Part shown: positions 14,911 through 14,925 of the stretch, in pieces | Position numbering within the stretch: the first letter of the stretch is position 1 | How the letters are laid out: each line of letters opens with the position of its first letter | Assembly: GCA_003506635.1 (NCBI GenBank) | Contig: DNZB01000241.1 | Location: 2,111 to 17,035, forward strand | Reading direction: 5' to 3' | DNA from: Parvularcula sp. | GTDB lineage: Bacteria > Pseudomonadota > Alphaproteobacteria > Caulobacterales > Parvularculaceae | DNA: 14,925 nucleotides | Notes under the pieces: model-generated | Database searches by the model: none | What the model was told of the DNA's origin: nothing | What the model saw: the letters and a program-made list of their open reading frames with translations, nothing else | Position numbers and translations under genes: made by a program

Positions 14911-14925
14911 TGCCGGTCGCCGGCA
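14911..14925. repeat. Inverted repeat at the window edge
   Basis: TGCCGG-TCG-CCGGCA is a perfect 6-bp inverted repeat at the very end of the window, about 80 bases upstream of arsR. It may be part of a terminator or operator that continues outside; nothing else is visible in 14869-14910. Confidence 0.35.

Overview
The window is GC-rich and densely coding, with no rRNA, tRNA, IS element or CRISPR array visible. Several things suggest an alphaproteobacterium: the GC-rich codon use, the rimM/trmD/rplS block, a large TonB-dependent receptor with an N-terminal EIVVTGSR box, a ZapE-type ATPase, and an ars operon that carries an aquaglyceroporin instead of an arsenite pump. A lineage near Caulobacterales, Parvularculales or Sphingomonadales is plausible, but the order is only a guess.

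Left part, plus strand (1-3526): a 5'-truncated GNAT acetyltransferase, a small stand-alone SET-domain protein, a secreted M28 zinc peptidase of the carboxypeptidase Q type, and a PhoD-like metallophosphatase lipoprotein. The four genes are closely spaced and may form one transcript. The last two are exported hydrolases, one acting on peptides and one on phosphoesters. A convergent membrane-anchored SRPBCC protein (3558-4097, minus) follows.

Middle, minus strand (read from 9044 down to 4148): MFS exporter > rimM > membrane-anchored trypsin-like protease > trmD > rplS > strong intrinsic terminator. This is the classic rpsP-rimM-trmD-rplS ribosome/tRNA-maturation operon in altered form. rpsP is not directly upstream of rimM; an MFS gene whose stop overlaps the rimM start takes that place. 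A 599-residue S1-fold protease sits between rimM and trmD. The whole protease-trmD gap is a perfect 8-bp stem-loop reaching to one base from the trmD ATG.

Right part, minus strand (read from 14830 down to 9151): arsR > arsC > aquaglyceroporin (aqpS-like) > zapE > TonB-dependent receptor > strong terminator. The first three form a compact arsenic-resistance operon: a metalloregulator with a C-terminal Cys triad, a thioredoxin-type arsenate reductase, and a channel that would let arsenite leave down its gradient. zapE starts only 9 bp after the channel gene. The arsR promoter has a perfect TATAAT so close to the ATG that the mRNA should be leaderless or nearly so.

I see no clearly new multi-gene system. 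The best candidates for something undescribed are the protease inside the translation operon (its C-terminal 270 residues match no family I recognise), the hairpin in front of trmD, and the near-leaderless ars promoter.
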